A stretch of DNA of 19,931 nt, from the NCBI GenBank assembly GCA_964509765.1, contig CAZDYI010000107.1, forward strand, positions 1-19,931, given 5' to 3'. Below are positions 1-8,028 of this stretch, piece after piece (within the stretch, counting starts at the first letter, position 1; every line of letters begins with the position of its first letter). The stretch is from CAZDYI01 sp964509765. Its GTDB lineage: Bacteria > Pseudomonadota > Gammaproteobacteria > Tethybacterales > Tethybacteraceae. The notes beneath the pieces are model-generated. The model ran no database searches and had not been told where the DNA came from. It saw only the letters and a list, made by a program, of their open reading frames with translations. A program made the position numbers and the translations under genes.

Positions 1-1445
1 ACATAGTCGTTCCCCGTCCCGCCGCGCAAAGCCACCGCGTGGAAGTCCGCCGAGCCCCACACAGTCCCGTCCGAGAACACCACCGACTCGATCTTGGCCG
101 CTGCAGCGTGAAAGTAGTCTGAAACCTTCAGGCTGTCCGTCACCGACCGAACTCCCTGGCCGTTCGCAGCGCCAAGCAACTCAACCCACAGGTGGCGGTC
201 GTCGCGGCGCAACACCACGTCGCCAACGCCGTAACCGGCCTCGATCACGATCTTGTCGCCGTCCTCACCCGTGCCGCGGCTGTTGCCGCTGCCCTCGTAG
301 ACAATGTCATGACCGGTTCCCGAGCCCAGCCGGTACTCGTCGTCGCCGCCGTAGCCGTACAGGTAGTCGTTACCGCCGGCGTCCGCGTCGAATATGTCCG
401 CCAGGTCGTCGCGGCCGTACACATAGTCGTTACCCGTTCCCCCGCGCAAAGCTACCGCGTGGAAGTCGTCCCAATCCCAAGTCGTCCCGTCAGAAAACAC
501 AACCGTCTCGATCTTTGCAGCAGCGGTGTGGTAGTAGTCGTCCACCTTCAGGCTGTCCGTCACCGACCGAACGCCCTGGTCATTTGCCGCACCCAGCAAC
601 TGCACCCACAAGTGACGGTGGTCGCGGTGCATAACCACATCGCCCACGCCGTATCCGGACTCGATGACAATGCTGTCGCCGGCTTCACCTGCGCCGCGGT
701 TGTTGCCGCTGCCCTCGTAGACAATGTCGTGCCCAGTGCCCGAGCCCAGCCTGTACTCGTCGTCGCCGCCGTAGCCGTACAGGTAGTCGTTCCCGCCGGC
801 GTCCGTGTCGAATATGTCCGCAAGGTCGTCACGGCCGTACACATAGTCGTTCCCCGTCCCGCCGCGCAAAGCCACCGCGTGGAAGTCCGCCGAGCCCCAC
901 ACAGTCCCGTCCGAGAACTCCACCGACTCGATCTTCGATGCCGCGGCGTGAAAGTAGCCGTCCACCTTCAGGCTGTCGGTCACCAAACGCACCCCCTGAT
1001 CGTTCGCAGTCCCCAACAACTGCACCCACAGGTGTCGGGCATCGCGAGACAGGACCACGTCGCCCACGCCATGTCCGGACTCGATGACTATCCTGTCTCC
1101 GGCGTCGCCCACGCCGCGGCTGGTGCCGCTGCCCTCGTAGATGATGTCGTGGCCCGTGCCCGAGCCCAGCCGATACTCGTCGTCGCCTGCATAGCCGTAC
1201 AGATAGTCGTTCCCGCCGGCGTCGGTGTCAAATTTGTCCGCCAGGTCGTAGCGACCATACACGTAGTCGTTCCCCGTTCCGCCGCGTAATGCGACAGAGT
1301 GAAAGTCCGCCGAGCCACACACAGTCCCGTCCGAGAACTCCACCGTCTCGACCTTCGCCGCTGCGGCGTGAAAGTAGTCGTCCACCTTCAAGCTGTCGGT
1401 CACCAACCGAACACCGTCCTCATTTGCCGTGCCCAGCAGCCGCAC
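1..1445 (-). pseudogene. RTX1 continuation: open repeat-coding frame downstream of the TGA, runs off the window
   Basis: After the TGA at 1446-1448 the same minus-strand frame has no further stop down to position 1, about 480 codons. It encodes more than three further copies of the 140-aa unit (GNDYVYGRDDLADIF, GGNDYLYGYGGDDEYRLGSG, DRHLWVQLLG, FSDGTVWDSADFHAV). In the unit carrying the stop, the conserved Trp codon TGG of the DRHLWVQL motif reads TGA, a single transition. No frameshift accompanies it and the repeat register is intact. This part of the gene was coding until very recently, or is still coding if the base is a sequencing error or a strain polymorphism. Its 3' end, where a type I secretion signal would be expected, lies outside the window. 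Confidence 0.8.
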
Positions 1446-2100
1446 TCACAAGTGACGGTCATCGCGAGACATGACCACGTCGCCCACGCCGTATCCGGAC
1501 TCGATGACTATCCTGTCCCCGGCGTCGCCCAGGCCGCGGCTGTTGCCGCTGCCTTCGTAGACGATGTCGTGGCCCGTGCCCGAGCCCAGCCGGTACTCGT
1601 CGTCCCCGCCGTAGCCGTACAGGTAGTCGTTCCCGCCGGCATCCGCGTCGAATATGTCCGCCAGGTCGTCGCGGCCATACACGTAGTCGTTCCCCGTTCC
1701 GCCGCGCAACGCAACCGCGTGGAAGTCCGCAGAGTCCCACACTGTCCCGTCCGAGAACTCCACCGTCTCGACCTTCGCCGCCGCGGAGTGGAAGTAGCCG
1801 TCAACCTTCAGGCTGTCGGTCACCAACCGAACACCGTCCTCATTTGCCGTGCCCAGCAGCTGCACCCACAGGTGACGGTTGTCGCGGTGCAAGACAACAT
1901 CGCCCACGCCGTGCCCGGACTCGATGACAATGCTGTCGCCGTCTTCTCCGGCGCCGCGGCTGTTGCCGCTGCCCTCGTAGACAATGTCGTGGCCCGTGCC
2001 CGAGCCCAGCCGGTACTCGTCATCGCCACCGTAGCCGTACAGGTAGTCGTTGCCTCCGGCGTCAGAGTCAAACACGTCGCTGACCGTTGAGCTGCCGTAC
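1..2100 (-). repeat. Tandem 420-bp (140-aa) repeat array of RTX1, five units in window
   Basis: Five units begin at 1, 421, 841, 1261 and 1681, each exactly 420 bp with no indel between them. Each encodes one RTX calcium-binding block plus one haemolysin-related motif. More divergent units of the same design precede them (about 2101-3330), so similarity rises toward the 3' end of the gene. Units at 1 and 841 are identical over their first 78 bases, whereas the unit between them differs at many positions there. That pattern indicates mosaic duplication or gene conversion. The array continues past the left edge. Confidence 0.92.
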
Positions 2101-4769
2101 AAATAATCATTCGAAGCAGTCCCGCGGATCAAGGTCCCGGCAGTGTACGTCGGCTCGGTGTGGGTCAGCGCGGCTATCGCGTCCGCATCCCAAAGGACCG
2201 TGCCGTCATCCAAGACAACCTTCTCAACACCTGCCCAGCCGTGGCGATACTGGTCGCGGACCGTCAGCGTGTCGGACACATCGCCGTCGTCGTCCAGCAA
2301 CTCGACCACCAGGTCCCACATCGTACGGCGCATCCGGACGTCCGACGACGTGATCCCCGCCCCCATCCTCACCGTGTCCCCGCCGTCGCCGGCCACACGG
2401 TTGCCGAAACCCTCCTCAACATAGTCAGTGCCGCTGCCCGAGTCGAGGACATACACGTCGTTGCCAGACTGGCCGCGGAAGGTGTCCGTGCCGCCGTCCG
2501 AACCGAACGTGTCCGCTACTCCGCCGCCGATGCCCTCTATCACTCCGCCGGCTGAGCCGTTGAGCAAGGCAAGGCCGGCCTGCGCCGTCTCCAGGTCCAG
2601 CAACAACGTGCCGTCGCTGGACTCAAGGCGCTCGACGCGCGCCGAACCGTGCAGGAACTGTCCCTTGACCGTAAGGCTGTCAGAGACCGCGCCGTTTGCC
2701 CCCACCAGGCCGACCACAAGGTCGGCGCCTGAACGGGTGAGCTTCACGTCTGTCAGCCCCAAGCCCGACTTGAGCCTGATCGCGTCACCAGTCGATCCGC
2801 TACCTTGGTTAAGGTGATACTCGTCTACTGTGGCTTCCCCTGTCCCGCGGCCAAGCAGATATGTGTCCGAGCCGGCGCCGCCATGCTGCACTATTGCAGC
2901 GCTTGTTGAGAGTGAGGCATCGAAACTGTCCGAGCCCGATGTACCCACGCCACCGGACAGGGACACCTCTGCGAAGTCTTCCGCTCCGTAAACCGTCCCG
3001 TCGGACAGCTCCACACGCTCTATCCTCGCATCTTCGTTGGAGTAATGATTTCGCACCCGCAGGCTGTCAGTCACGGAACCGTCTGATCCCTTAATCCCGA
3101 TGACCAAATCGTGACCTTCACGGCTCAGCAGTACATTGGCGCGGGCAACTCCCGGAGCGACCATCACCACATCGGTCGCCTCGCCGCCGCCGTTGAGTCC
3201 GAGACGGTCTTCGTCTATCACGTCGTGGCCTGTGCCCGGACCCAGCTGGTATGTGTCCGATCCTCCAAGTCCGGCGAGCACGTCCGCGCCGCTGTCGGTG
3301 CTGCGGAAAGTGTTCGTTCTGCCATCTCCCAGATACTCATCGATGTTTTGTGTCAATCCGTCAGACACCATCCCATCCAGATGTACACCGTGATAGCGGT
3401 ACTCGTAAGCCCATTCGGACGAGACTGCTTCCAGCGCAGACTTTACAACAGCGGAATTCGGGGACAATACTGCAAGAGTTCGCAGGAACTCGCCAAGACG
3501 TTGAGAAGAGTTTTCTACCGCTGACACGCTACTAAAGTCCAATCCAATGGTGCTAATTTCCGCATCGCTTAGATCCGTACCTGTAGTAATTGCCTCGCCA
3601 TCAATTGTCACTACGATGGCCTTGAACATATCTGTTAAGAAAGTCTGATACGATAATTCTGCGCGAAGATTCTCGAACAGGGTAATGTAAATCCGATTGA
3701 TTTTCTGGGCGGTGCTTGCGGCAGGATGGCGGTAGTCCTCGCCTTTTCGCCAAATACTGCCCTGAAATGCTTCCACGACTGCAAGTTTCTGTGGTGTGGT
3801 GTAAGCAAAACCCACGCCGCGCCAGAAATCAGCCGCAACTGCTCCTTCAGCACCAGCCCAACGCAATAGGATTTTATCCGCAAGCTCGTCACGGGAGGCT
3901 GTATCTGTCGCGTCCTTGAAGGCTTGGACAAGCTGTTCGAGCGTTCTCGTCTCGCTTCGCGCGTCGCCATAGAACGGTGGGGTCAGACTTCCTTCGCCGT
4001 CAAGAGCCATTGCATCGCGGAGGTTATACACCCGACCAGTTCCGAAGACTTCCGGCAATGCAGTAATTTCCTCGCTGTGCTCAGGTACTCCGGTATCGCT
4101 ATATATCGTTACCCTTTCATTGTTTCTCAACCAGACGTCTGTCATAGTTCCAGAATCACCACTAGCCTTCGAAAAACTGCCCACAAGGCGATGCTCGTTA
4201 CCCACATCATCCACGTGATTCGATAATACGCTAGTCGTGCCCAATGACACGATTCCGTGAGATGTTAATGACTGCAATTCCATCCTGTCCTTGCTCCCGT
4301 TGCCGTCGCTATCAGTCCAGCACAGCAATTGCAATGACGCCCAGTCTCTATCGTTAGTGTCCAATACACCATCTTCGTTGGTGTCCATGTCTGCTAGGGC
4401 AGCAAACCCATCCGATGCGTTATCACCGCTAGACAGTACCGTGTTCTCGCCAAATATCTCTGTACCATCTCCGATGACACCGTCACTGTTTCGATCCCAT
4501 ACCAAGATTGCGTCGTCTGCTCCTATCCAATAGCACAATTCTGCAAAGCCGTCACCTCCATGATCGAAGAATGCTAGACCGTCTGCCTCCACACCGTCTC
4601 CGTCCAAATCCAAGATAAGCGGCGAAACAGGATCTGTGAAACCAATTCGATCATCGTTGTCTTCGTCATCATCATCACCGTCATCATCCTGATCGTCGTT
4701 GCACACCTCCAGTATTTTACTCAATTCTTCTTGATATTCAATCAGTTCCGATCGATCGAAATTTTCCAT
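1446..4769 (-). CDS. RTX1: large RTX calcium-binding protein with FrpC-like N-terminus, ended by an in-frame TGA
   Basis: The frame encodes 1107 residues before a TGA. Residues 24-40 are an Asp-rich stretch. Residues 50-165 hold a run of EF-hand/dockerin-like calcium loops (DLDGDGVEA at 54, DRNSDGVIGDGTE at 92, DTNEDGVLDTND at 129, DSDGNGSKDRME at 153), as in FrpC-type RTX proteins. A helical region without repeats covers about 240-470. Degenerate RTX blocks follow, each pairing a GGNDYLYGYGGDDEYRLGSG-like motif with a haemolysin-related motif (TDSLKV...VETVEFSDGTVW). The later units become near-identical 140-aa repeats. Proteins of this type are exported by type I systems through a C-terminal signal, which the stop would remove. 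The ATG has GGAGG only 1 nt upstream and lies inside the end of the preceding small ORF, so translation may be coupled; a GTG at 4706 is an alternative start. RTX identity is firm, exact role (toxin, adhesin or bacteriocin) unknown. Confidence 0.85.
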   Translation of the reverse strand: MENFDRSELIEYQEELSKILEVCNDDQDDDGDDDDEDNDDRIGFTDPVSPLILDLDGDGVEADGLAFFDHGGDGFAELCYWIGADDAILVWDRNSDGVIGDGTEIFGENTVLSSGDNASDGFAALADMDTNEDGVLDTNDRDWASLQLLCWTDSDGNGSKDRMELQSLTSHGIVSLGTTSVLSNHVDDVGNEHRLVGSFSKASGDSGTMTDVWLRNNERVTIYSDTGVPEHSEEITALPEVFGTGRVYNLRDAMALDGEGSLTPPFYGDARSETRTLEQLVQAFKDATDTASRDELADKILLRWAGAEGAVAADFWRGVGFAYTTPQKLAVVEAFQGSIWRKGEDYRHPAASTAQKINRIYITLFENLRAELSYQTFLTDMFKAIVVTIDGEAITTGTDLSDAEISTIGLDFSSVSAVENSSQRLGEFLRTLAVLSPNSAVVKSALEAVSSEWAYEYRYHGVHLDGMVSDGLTQNIDEYLGDGRTNTFRSTDSGADVLAGLGGSDTYQLGPGTGHDVIDEDRLGLNGGGEATDVVMVAPGVARANVLLSREGHDLVIGIKGSDGSVTDSLRVRNHYSNEDARIERVELSDGTVYGAEDFAEVSLSGGVGTSGSDSFDASLSTSAAIVQHGGAGSDTYLLGRGTGEATVDEYHLNQGSGSTGDAIRLKSGLGLTDVKLTRSGADLVVGLVGANGAVSDSLTVKGQFLHGSARVERLESSDGTLLLDLETAQAGLALLNGSAGGVIEGIGGGVADTFGSDGGTDTFRGQSGNDVYVLDSGSGTDYVEEGFGNRVAGDGGDTVRMGAGITSSDVRMRRTMWDLVVELLDDDGDVSDTLTVRDQYRHGWAGVEKVVLDDGTVLWDADAIAALTHTEPTYTAGTLIRGTASNDYLYGSSTVSDVFDSDAGGNDYLYGYGGDDEYRLGSGTGHDIVYEGSGNSRGAGEDGDSIVIESGHGVGDVVLHRDNRHLWVQLLGTANEDGVRLVTDSLKVDGYFHSAAAKVETVEFSDGTVWDSADFHAVALRGGTGNDYVYGRDDLADIFDADAGGNDYLYGYGGDDEYRLGSGTGHDIVYEGSGNSRGLGDAGDRIVIESGYGVGDVVMSRDDRHL

Positions 4770-5002
4770 TCCTCCAAAATGGCTGAGCCGCCCATGGGAG
4801 CGTGACCTTGTAAACTCATGATTGTCTGTTGTTTGTTCAACTTTTCCCTTACGTCTTTGATGGCCTTTGCCGCAATCTTGCAGGATTGATCTCCCACAAC
4901 TTCAACTGCATCTTCTGGCCCCACAGGGTTAAATATTCTCCTCAGCTTTATCAGTGCTTGCCTGATCCAATCTCCTGCTGCAGTTGTGCTTGCTCCTGAC
5001 AT
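4742..5002 (-). CDS. Small hypothetical protein upstream of and overlapping RTX1
   Basis: This 86-residue frame starts ATG at 5002, with an AAGGAG-like ribosome site about 11 nt upstream, which is slightly long. It ends TGA at 4742 and overlaps the RTX1 start by 28 nt in another frame. The protein is soluble and mostly helical-looking, with a Lys-rich middle (KDVREKLNKQQ), no signal peptide and no membrane segment. I do not recognise a family. Its last codons contain the GGAGG that precedes the RTX1 ATG, which suggests translational coupling. It could be a chaperone or accessory protein for RTX1, or a former N-terminal part of RTX1 now in another frame. Both are inference. Confidence 0.5.
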   Translation of the reverse strand: MSGASTTAAGDWIRQALIKLRRIFNPVGPEDAVEVVGDQSCKIAAKAIKDVREKLNKQQTIMSLQGHAPMGGSAILEEWKISIDRN

Positions 5003-5044
5003 CAGATCACAGACTCCTTTCCCAAGTTCCCTTTCGGAGTTTCA

Positions 5045-5050
5045 AGTATA
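5045..5050 (-). promoter_or_regulatory. Possible -10 element (TATACT) upstream of the small ORF/RTX1 pair
   Basis: The minus strand reads TATACT about 45 bp before the ATG at 5002, in an AT-rich stretch between that gene and the insertion-sequence end at 5133. No convincing -35 hexamer is visible at 16-18 bp. It is the only promoter-like candidate in the 130 bp available. Confidence 0.3.
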
Positions 5051-5127
5051 ACATATAGGCTTTTTAATGGCACCTCGATTAATCCAAAGACGACAAGAAC
5101 ACCATTGCTGTAAGCATCTCAGGCGGC

Positions 5128-5132
5128 TAATT
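5128..5132. repeat. Target-site duplication TAATT, right side of IS-A
   Basis: TAATT directly abuts the right end of IS-A and matches 6976-6980 on the other side. Removing the element and one copy rebuilds an uninterrupted sequence in which ank1 still ends AAT TAG. Confidence 0.6.
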
Positions 5133-5289
5133 CGTGCCTGCCCGAAAACCCCCAATTTTGGCAGATGCCGCCCGTTTTCCGACTTGAAGCTCGCCTTCAG
5201 TCAGGCCTGAAGCCGTCGATTTCCGCCTTCAATGGCGGTCCGGTGCTGCAAAGCGACGAAATCCTGCAGCGCGGTCACGGCTCTTCCTG

Positions 5290-5310
5290 CGACCCCTGCT
5301 TCAGGGGTCG
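5290..5310 (-). repeat. Perfect 9-bp hairpin just after the IS-A transposase stop
   Basis: CGACCCCTG and CAGGGGTCG flank a 3-nt loop, 22 bp past the transposase stop. No T-run follows on the minus strand, so it is not a canonical Rho-independent terminator. It may end transcription weakly or be a subterminal structure of the element. IS-B keeps a degraded version near 9677-9697. Confidence 0.55.
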
Positions 5311-5331
5311 TGATGCGAGGAGGTCAGCCCC

Positions 5332-6827
5332 TCAGTGGGCCTGTCGTTTTCGCTTGCGCCGCTTGGCGGCGGCGACCTTGCGGTCCATGACCATCTTGCC
5401 GAGCCTGAGGATGTTGCCCGCAAGGATGGACATGGCGACGTTCCGGCTGAAGCCTTCGCGTCCGCTGCGGCTGCGCACCCGGTCCAGTCCGTGGTTGTCC
5501 AGGAAGTTGCCGGCCGACTCAACGCGGGAGTGCTTGTTCCTGGCAGCCTTGAAGGGCTTGGCCTCCTCCCTTGCGCGCTTCTCTTGGTTGAGGTAGCCCC
5601 GGAACGGCATCGCGTTGAGGCCGAGGATGCCGTCGAGCTCCTCAATGTTCGACTTGCTCGAGAAGCCCTTGTCGAAGCTGCACGAGTAGATGCCGGGGTG
5701 GCGCTCGACCGCTCCCTTGACCAGCGGCACCGCCGCGTCGGTGTCGCTTCCTTGCCACATCACCACGTGGTTGAGGATGAAGCCGTGCTGGTCCTCGATC
5801 ACCGAAACCGGCACGCCGATCTCAGGCGGCCTTCCCTCCTTGCCCTTGTCGATCCAGCGCACCCACTCCTTGTGCAGCGAGTGCACCTTCTCGCCGTGCG
5901 GGATCACCTCGCCGCAGAGCACGCGGCGGTCCACCTGGTCGACCAGGCGACGGGCGTGGCCCAGCGCGTCCTCGATCTTCTCGAGCAACTTCGGCTTCAC
6001 TTCCGCATGAGGCAGCAAACCATGGGTCTCCTCAGCCTTGCTGACCACCGACCTCGCGTGCGCCAGCCACTCCTCCACCAGGTCCGGATGGCGGCGGTAC
6101 TGCCTCGCAGTCCGCACCCGGGCGTGAAGCCTGTTGGTCTTGCGCATCAGGTGGCTGCTCTGACGCCAGCCCGGAATGCCGTGGGCCGCCGCAGCCCTGC
6201 CGATGTGAATGACCGCCTTGTCGAGTGATTCGCGCAGCAGCCTCACGTCTGTCGGCCATCTCACGTCGGCACCGACCGGGAACGAATCCGCGCGGCAGTC
6301 CAGCCAGTCGCTGCTAGCGCCCTCGACCAGACCGCCGAACATGCCTCCCGCCCGGCCGCCGCGCTTTTTTTTTTTGCAAAGCCCTGGCCGTACTCCGCCA
6401 CCAGCGAGTACGCCTCGCACAGCAGCTCCGGCGGCAGCAGGTTCAAGTTGTCCGTGATCGCCTGCTCGCTGAAATGCATCGCGTCGTCGAAGCCCACGTC
6501 GATCCCGCCGAGCATCTGCCGCACCTCCCTGTTGCTGTTGGCGTAGTTCTCCAGGCGGGCGAAGTCGCAGTTCAGGCTCTTCTGCAGCACCCCCAGAACC
6601 AGGATCTGCCACAGGGTCATCCCGGGCCGGCCCACGTCGCGGCGCACGCCCGGCAGCATCCCGCCGTCGAGCAGCGCGAACACCCGAGCGCGGCCCTCCT
6701 CGTCGCTGTAAAGCTGCTGCAGCCCGTACAGAGCCTTCACCACGTCGTCGCGCGACCTCTCGTTGAGACGGATCTTCTCGATCCCCAGCTCGCCCAGCTT
6801 CATCTGCTTGGATTCAACATTTCTCAT
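5332..6827 (-). CDS. IS-A transposase, DDE type, encoded in two frames joined at an A11 run
   Basis: The first part starts ATG at 6827 and reads about 154 residues to an A11 run (6365-6375); in its own frame it ends at 6261. The second part continues in the -1 frame from the run to TGA at 5332-5334, about 343 residues. Together they make roughly 498 aa, a plausible full transposase. The N-terminal part has SRDDVVKALYGLQQLY and VGRPGMTLWQILVLGVLQ. The C-terminal part has candidate catalytic acidic residues in GADVRWPTDV, SFDKGFSSKSN and RVESAGNFL. Read through by A-run slippage (A12) or -1 frameshifting, the product runs ...GFAKKKKRGGRAGG. The rest of both frames is free of stops, so the element may still be active. 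An indel inactivating a one-frame gene is the alternative, but IS-B shows the same frame offset. Confidence 0.75.
6365..6375 (-). other. A11 slippage/frameshift site in IS-A transposase
   Basis: The minus strand reads TTTGC, then eleven A, then GCGCGG. In the upstream frame this is GCA AAA AAA AAA AGC. Adding one A, or slipping back one base, enters the long downstream frame. Runs of this length are known sites of transcriptional slippage in bacterial transposase genes. The site lies between the N-terminal region and the catalytic region. Confidence 0.55.
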
Positions 6828-6974
6828 CGAAGTTTACTCACGAGAATACGCCTCTTGGTGGATGGTACTACCACAGACACTAGCTCTGCGAGCAGTTCGA
6901 ATGCAAAACTTCAGGGGTTCACAACTGGAGTAATATCAAGCTGGTGTTGACTCTATCGGGTTTACAGGCAAGCA

Positions 6975-7928
6975 CTAATTTCCGAAATCATCGCAATATA
7001 CTACTCTTGGATACCATTGAAACATCTCATCGCAAAAGTCACCTTCCATTGTTAACATCATCCAAGGCATGACAGGCTTCTCAAAATGAAGAGCCCATTT
7101 TGGATAGTCGTCCAGTACAGCCAAGCATTCATCCTCTGTTCCGCTCCCGATATCTGGCGCAAGTACGGCACCATGGGCAGTCAGCTTGTCATGAAAAGAC
7201 CGTTTACCGAAGCAAGAAGCGTAATTCAGTGGTGAATGACCGACAGCATTTCTTGCGTTTGGATCCGCTCCTGACTTGAGCAGGATTTCCAATGAGTCAT
7301 GGTCTCCGAACAATGCGGCGTAATGTAACGGAGTAGTTCCATGATACTTGCCTCTGTCAATGACTCCATCCACCGCCGCCCCTGCGGAAATCAAGATTTC
7401 CACTATCTCATGATGCCCATGAAACGCGGCAGTATGAAGCGCAGAATTACCAGAACCAAGTGTGACATTAACTTCAGCTCCGGCTGACAACAAGGTCTCG
7501 ACCACATCCGCATGGCCGTTTTGTGATGCAACGAACAAAGGTGCCACATAAAGCTCGTCTTTGTTGTCCACTTTTCCTTGAAGGTTTATGCGGACACCAC
7601 TGGAAAGCAAACGTTCAACAACATCCTTGTGTCCATTGCCAGCTGAAGCAGACAACGGCGTCCATCCCTCCCATGTGGCCTCAGTGTCCGCACCTTCCTG
7701 CAAGAGCAGTTCAACAACCCGATCATGGCCGTGTTCCGCGGCATACAGAAGCGGGGTGCGCCCGAGGTCATCCGTTCCATTTATGTCTGCTCCTCCATCC
7801 AGCAGTACGGACGCTAGCTCTGCCCCTCCCTCTCTGGCTGCGTTGTGCAGGTCGAATGGAGGTGCACTGAACCCTGCTGCCGGGATCAACCCCAATGCAA
7901 GCATGGTCAACGCTCTTACGAAATACAT
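6975..7928 (-). CDS. ank1: exported ankyrin-repeat protein
   Basis: The chosen start is ATG at 7928 (317 aa), because MYFVRALTMLALGLIPAAGFSA is a good Sec signal peptide with an AxA-like cleavage site. The frame also opens upstream to an ATG at 8012. About seven ankyrin repeats follow (for example GRTPLLYAAEHGHDRVVELL, GTTPLHYAALFGDHDSLEIL), with AGAEVN/GADPN-type loops. After them comes a non-ankyrin tail of about 55 residues beginning near ECLAVLDDYPKWALHF, which resembles the tail of ank2. Ankyrin repeats bind other proteins; location would be periplasmic or extracellular, and the partner is unknown. The TAG stop straddles the IS-A junction, but removing the element restores the same stop, so the protein is probably intact. 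It is the only gene between two inverted IS copies. Confidence 0.88.
   Translation of the reverse strand: MYFVRALTMLALGLIPAAGFSAPPFDLHNAAREGGAELASVLLDGGADINGTDDLGRTPLLYAAEHGHDRVVELLLQEGADTEATWEGWTPLSASAGNGHKDVVERLLSSGVRINLQGKVDNKDELYVAPLFVASQNGHADVVETLLSAGAEVNVTLGSGNSALHTAAFHGHHEIVEILISAGAAVDGVIDRGKYHGTTPLHYAALFGDHDSLEILLKSGADPNARNAVGHSPLNYASCFGKRSFHDKLTAHGAVLAPDIGSGTEDECLAVLDDYPKWALHFEKPVMPWMMLTMEGDFCDEMFQWYPRVVYCDDFGN
6976..6980. repeat. Target-site duplication TAATT, left side of IS-A
   Basis: This is the partner of 5128-5132. It includes part of the ank1 stop codon, because TAG is read as TA from this copy plus G from the element end. Confidence 0.6.
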
Positions 7929-7953
7929 GACATCGGATGTCCAGTTACGCGAA

Positions 7954-7959
7954 ATTATA
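7954..7959 (-). promoter_or_regulatory. Possible -10 box (TATAAT) of ank1
   Basis: A perfect TATAAT on the minus strand lies 25 bp upstream of the ank1 ATG at 7928, inside the short stretch between that ATG and the end of IS-B. Its position supports the 7928 start over 8012, since transcripts from it would not include 8012. No clear -35 hexamer is seen. Confidence 0.45.
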
Positions 7960-8028
7960 TCAGATTTCCCCAAAATGCCCGATTGAAAATCTGATCTTCC
8001 ATAAAAAAACACGGTGATTACCTAGTTA

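Larger units (their letters stand above)
5133..6975 (-). mobile_element. IS-A: insertion sequence of the ISNCY (ISDol1-like) type, complete, with target duplication
   Basis: About 1.84 kb. The left end (6975 inward, minus strand) reads GTGCTTGCCTGTAAACCC. The right end (5134 inward, plus strand) reads GTGCCTGCCCGAAAACCC. These are imperfect terminal inverted repeats of about 18 bp. TAATT flanks both sides (5128-5132 and 6976-6980), a likely 5-bp target-site duplication. One transposase in two frames fills the element. A second, decayed copy lies at 8029-9852 in opposite orientation, and matching ends in both copies fix the boundaries to within 1-3 bp. Family assignment rests on remembered motifs (RSRDDVVKALYGLQQLY, VGRPGMTLWQILVLGVL) and is less certain than the element itself. 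Confidence 0.85.

Noticed and set aside
1446..1448. TGA read as tryptophan by an altered genetic code
   Set aside because: TGA ends RTX2, the ABC transporter, HlyD and the IS-A transposase at family-typical termini, and TGG is the Trp codon elsewhere in the same gene.
192..2090. Long plus-strand open frames (192-1289, 1299-2090) opposite RTX1
   Set aside because: They are antisense reflections of the repeat codons, Val/Ala/Arg-rich without recognisable domains, and exist because the GC-rich repeat lacks the relevant triplets.
1..2100. CRISPR-like or minisatellite array
   Set aside because: Units are 420 bp, contiguous and in-frame coding, with no spacers.
8003..8024. Rho-independent terminator for ank2 (T7 run on the minus strand beside GGTAATCACC)
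   Set aside because: The stem is only about 3-4 bp, too weak to call.
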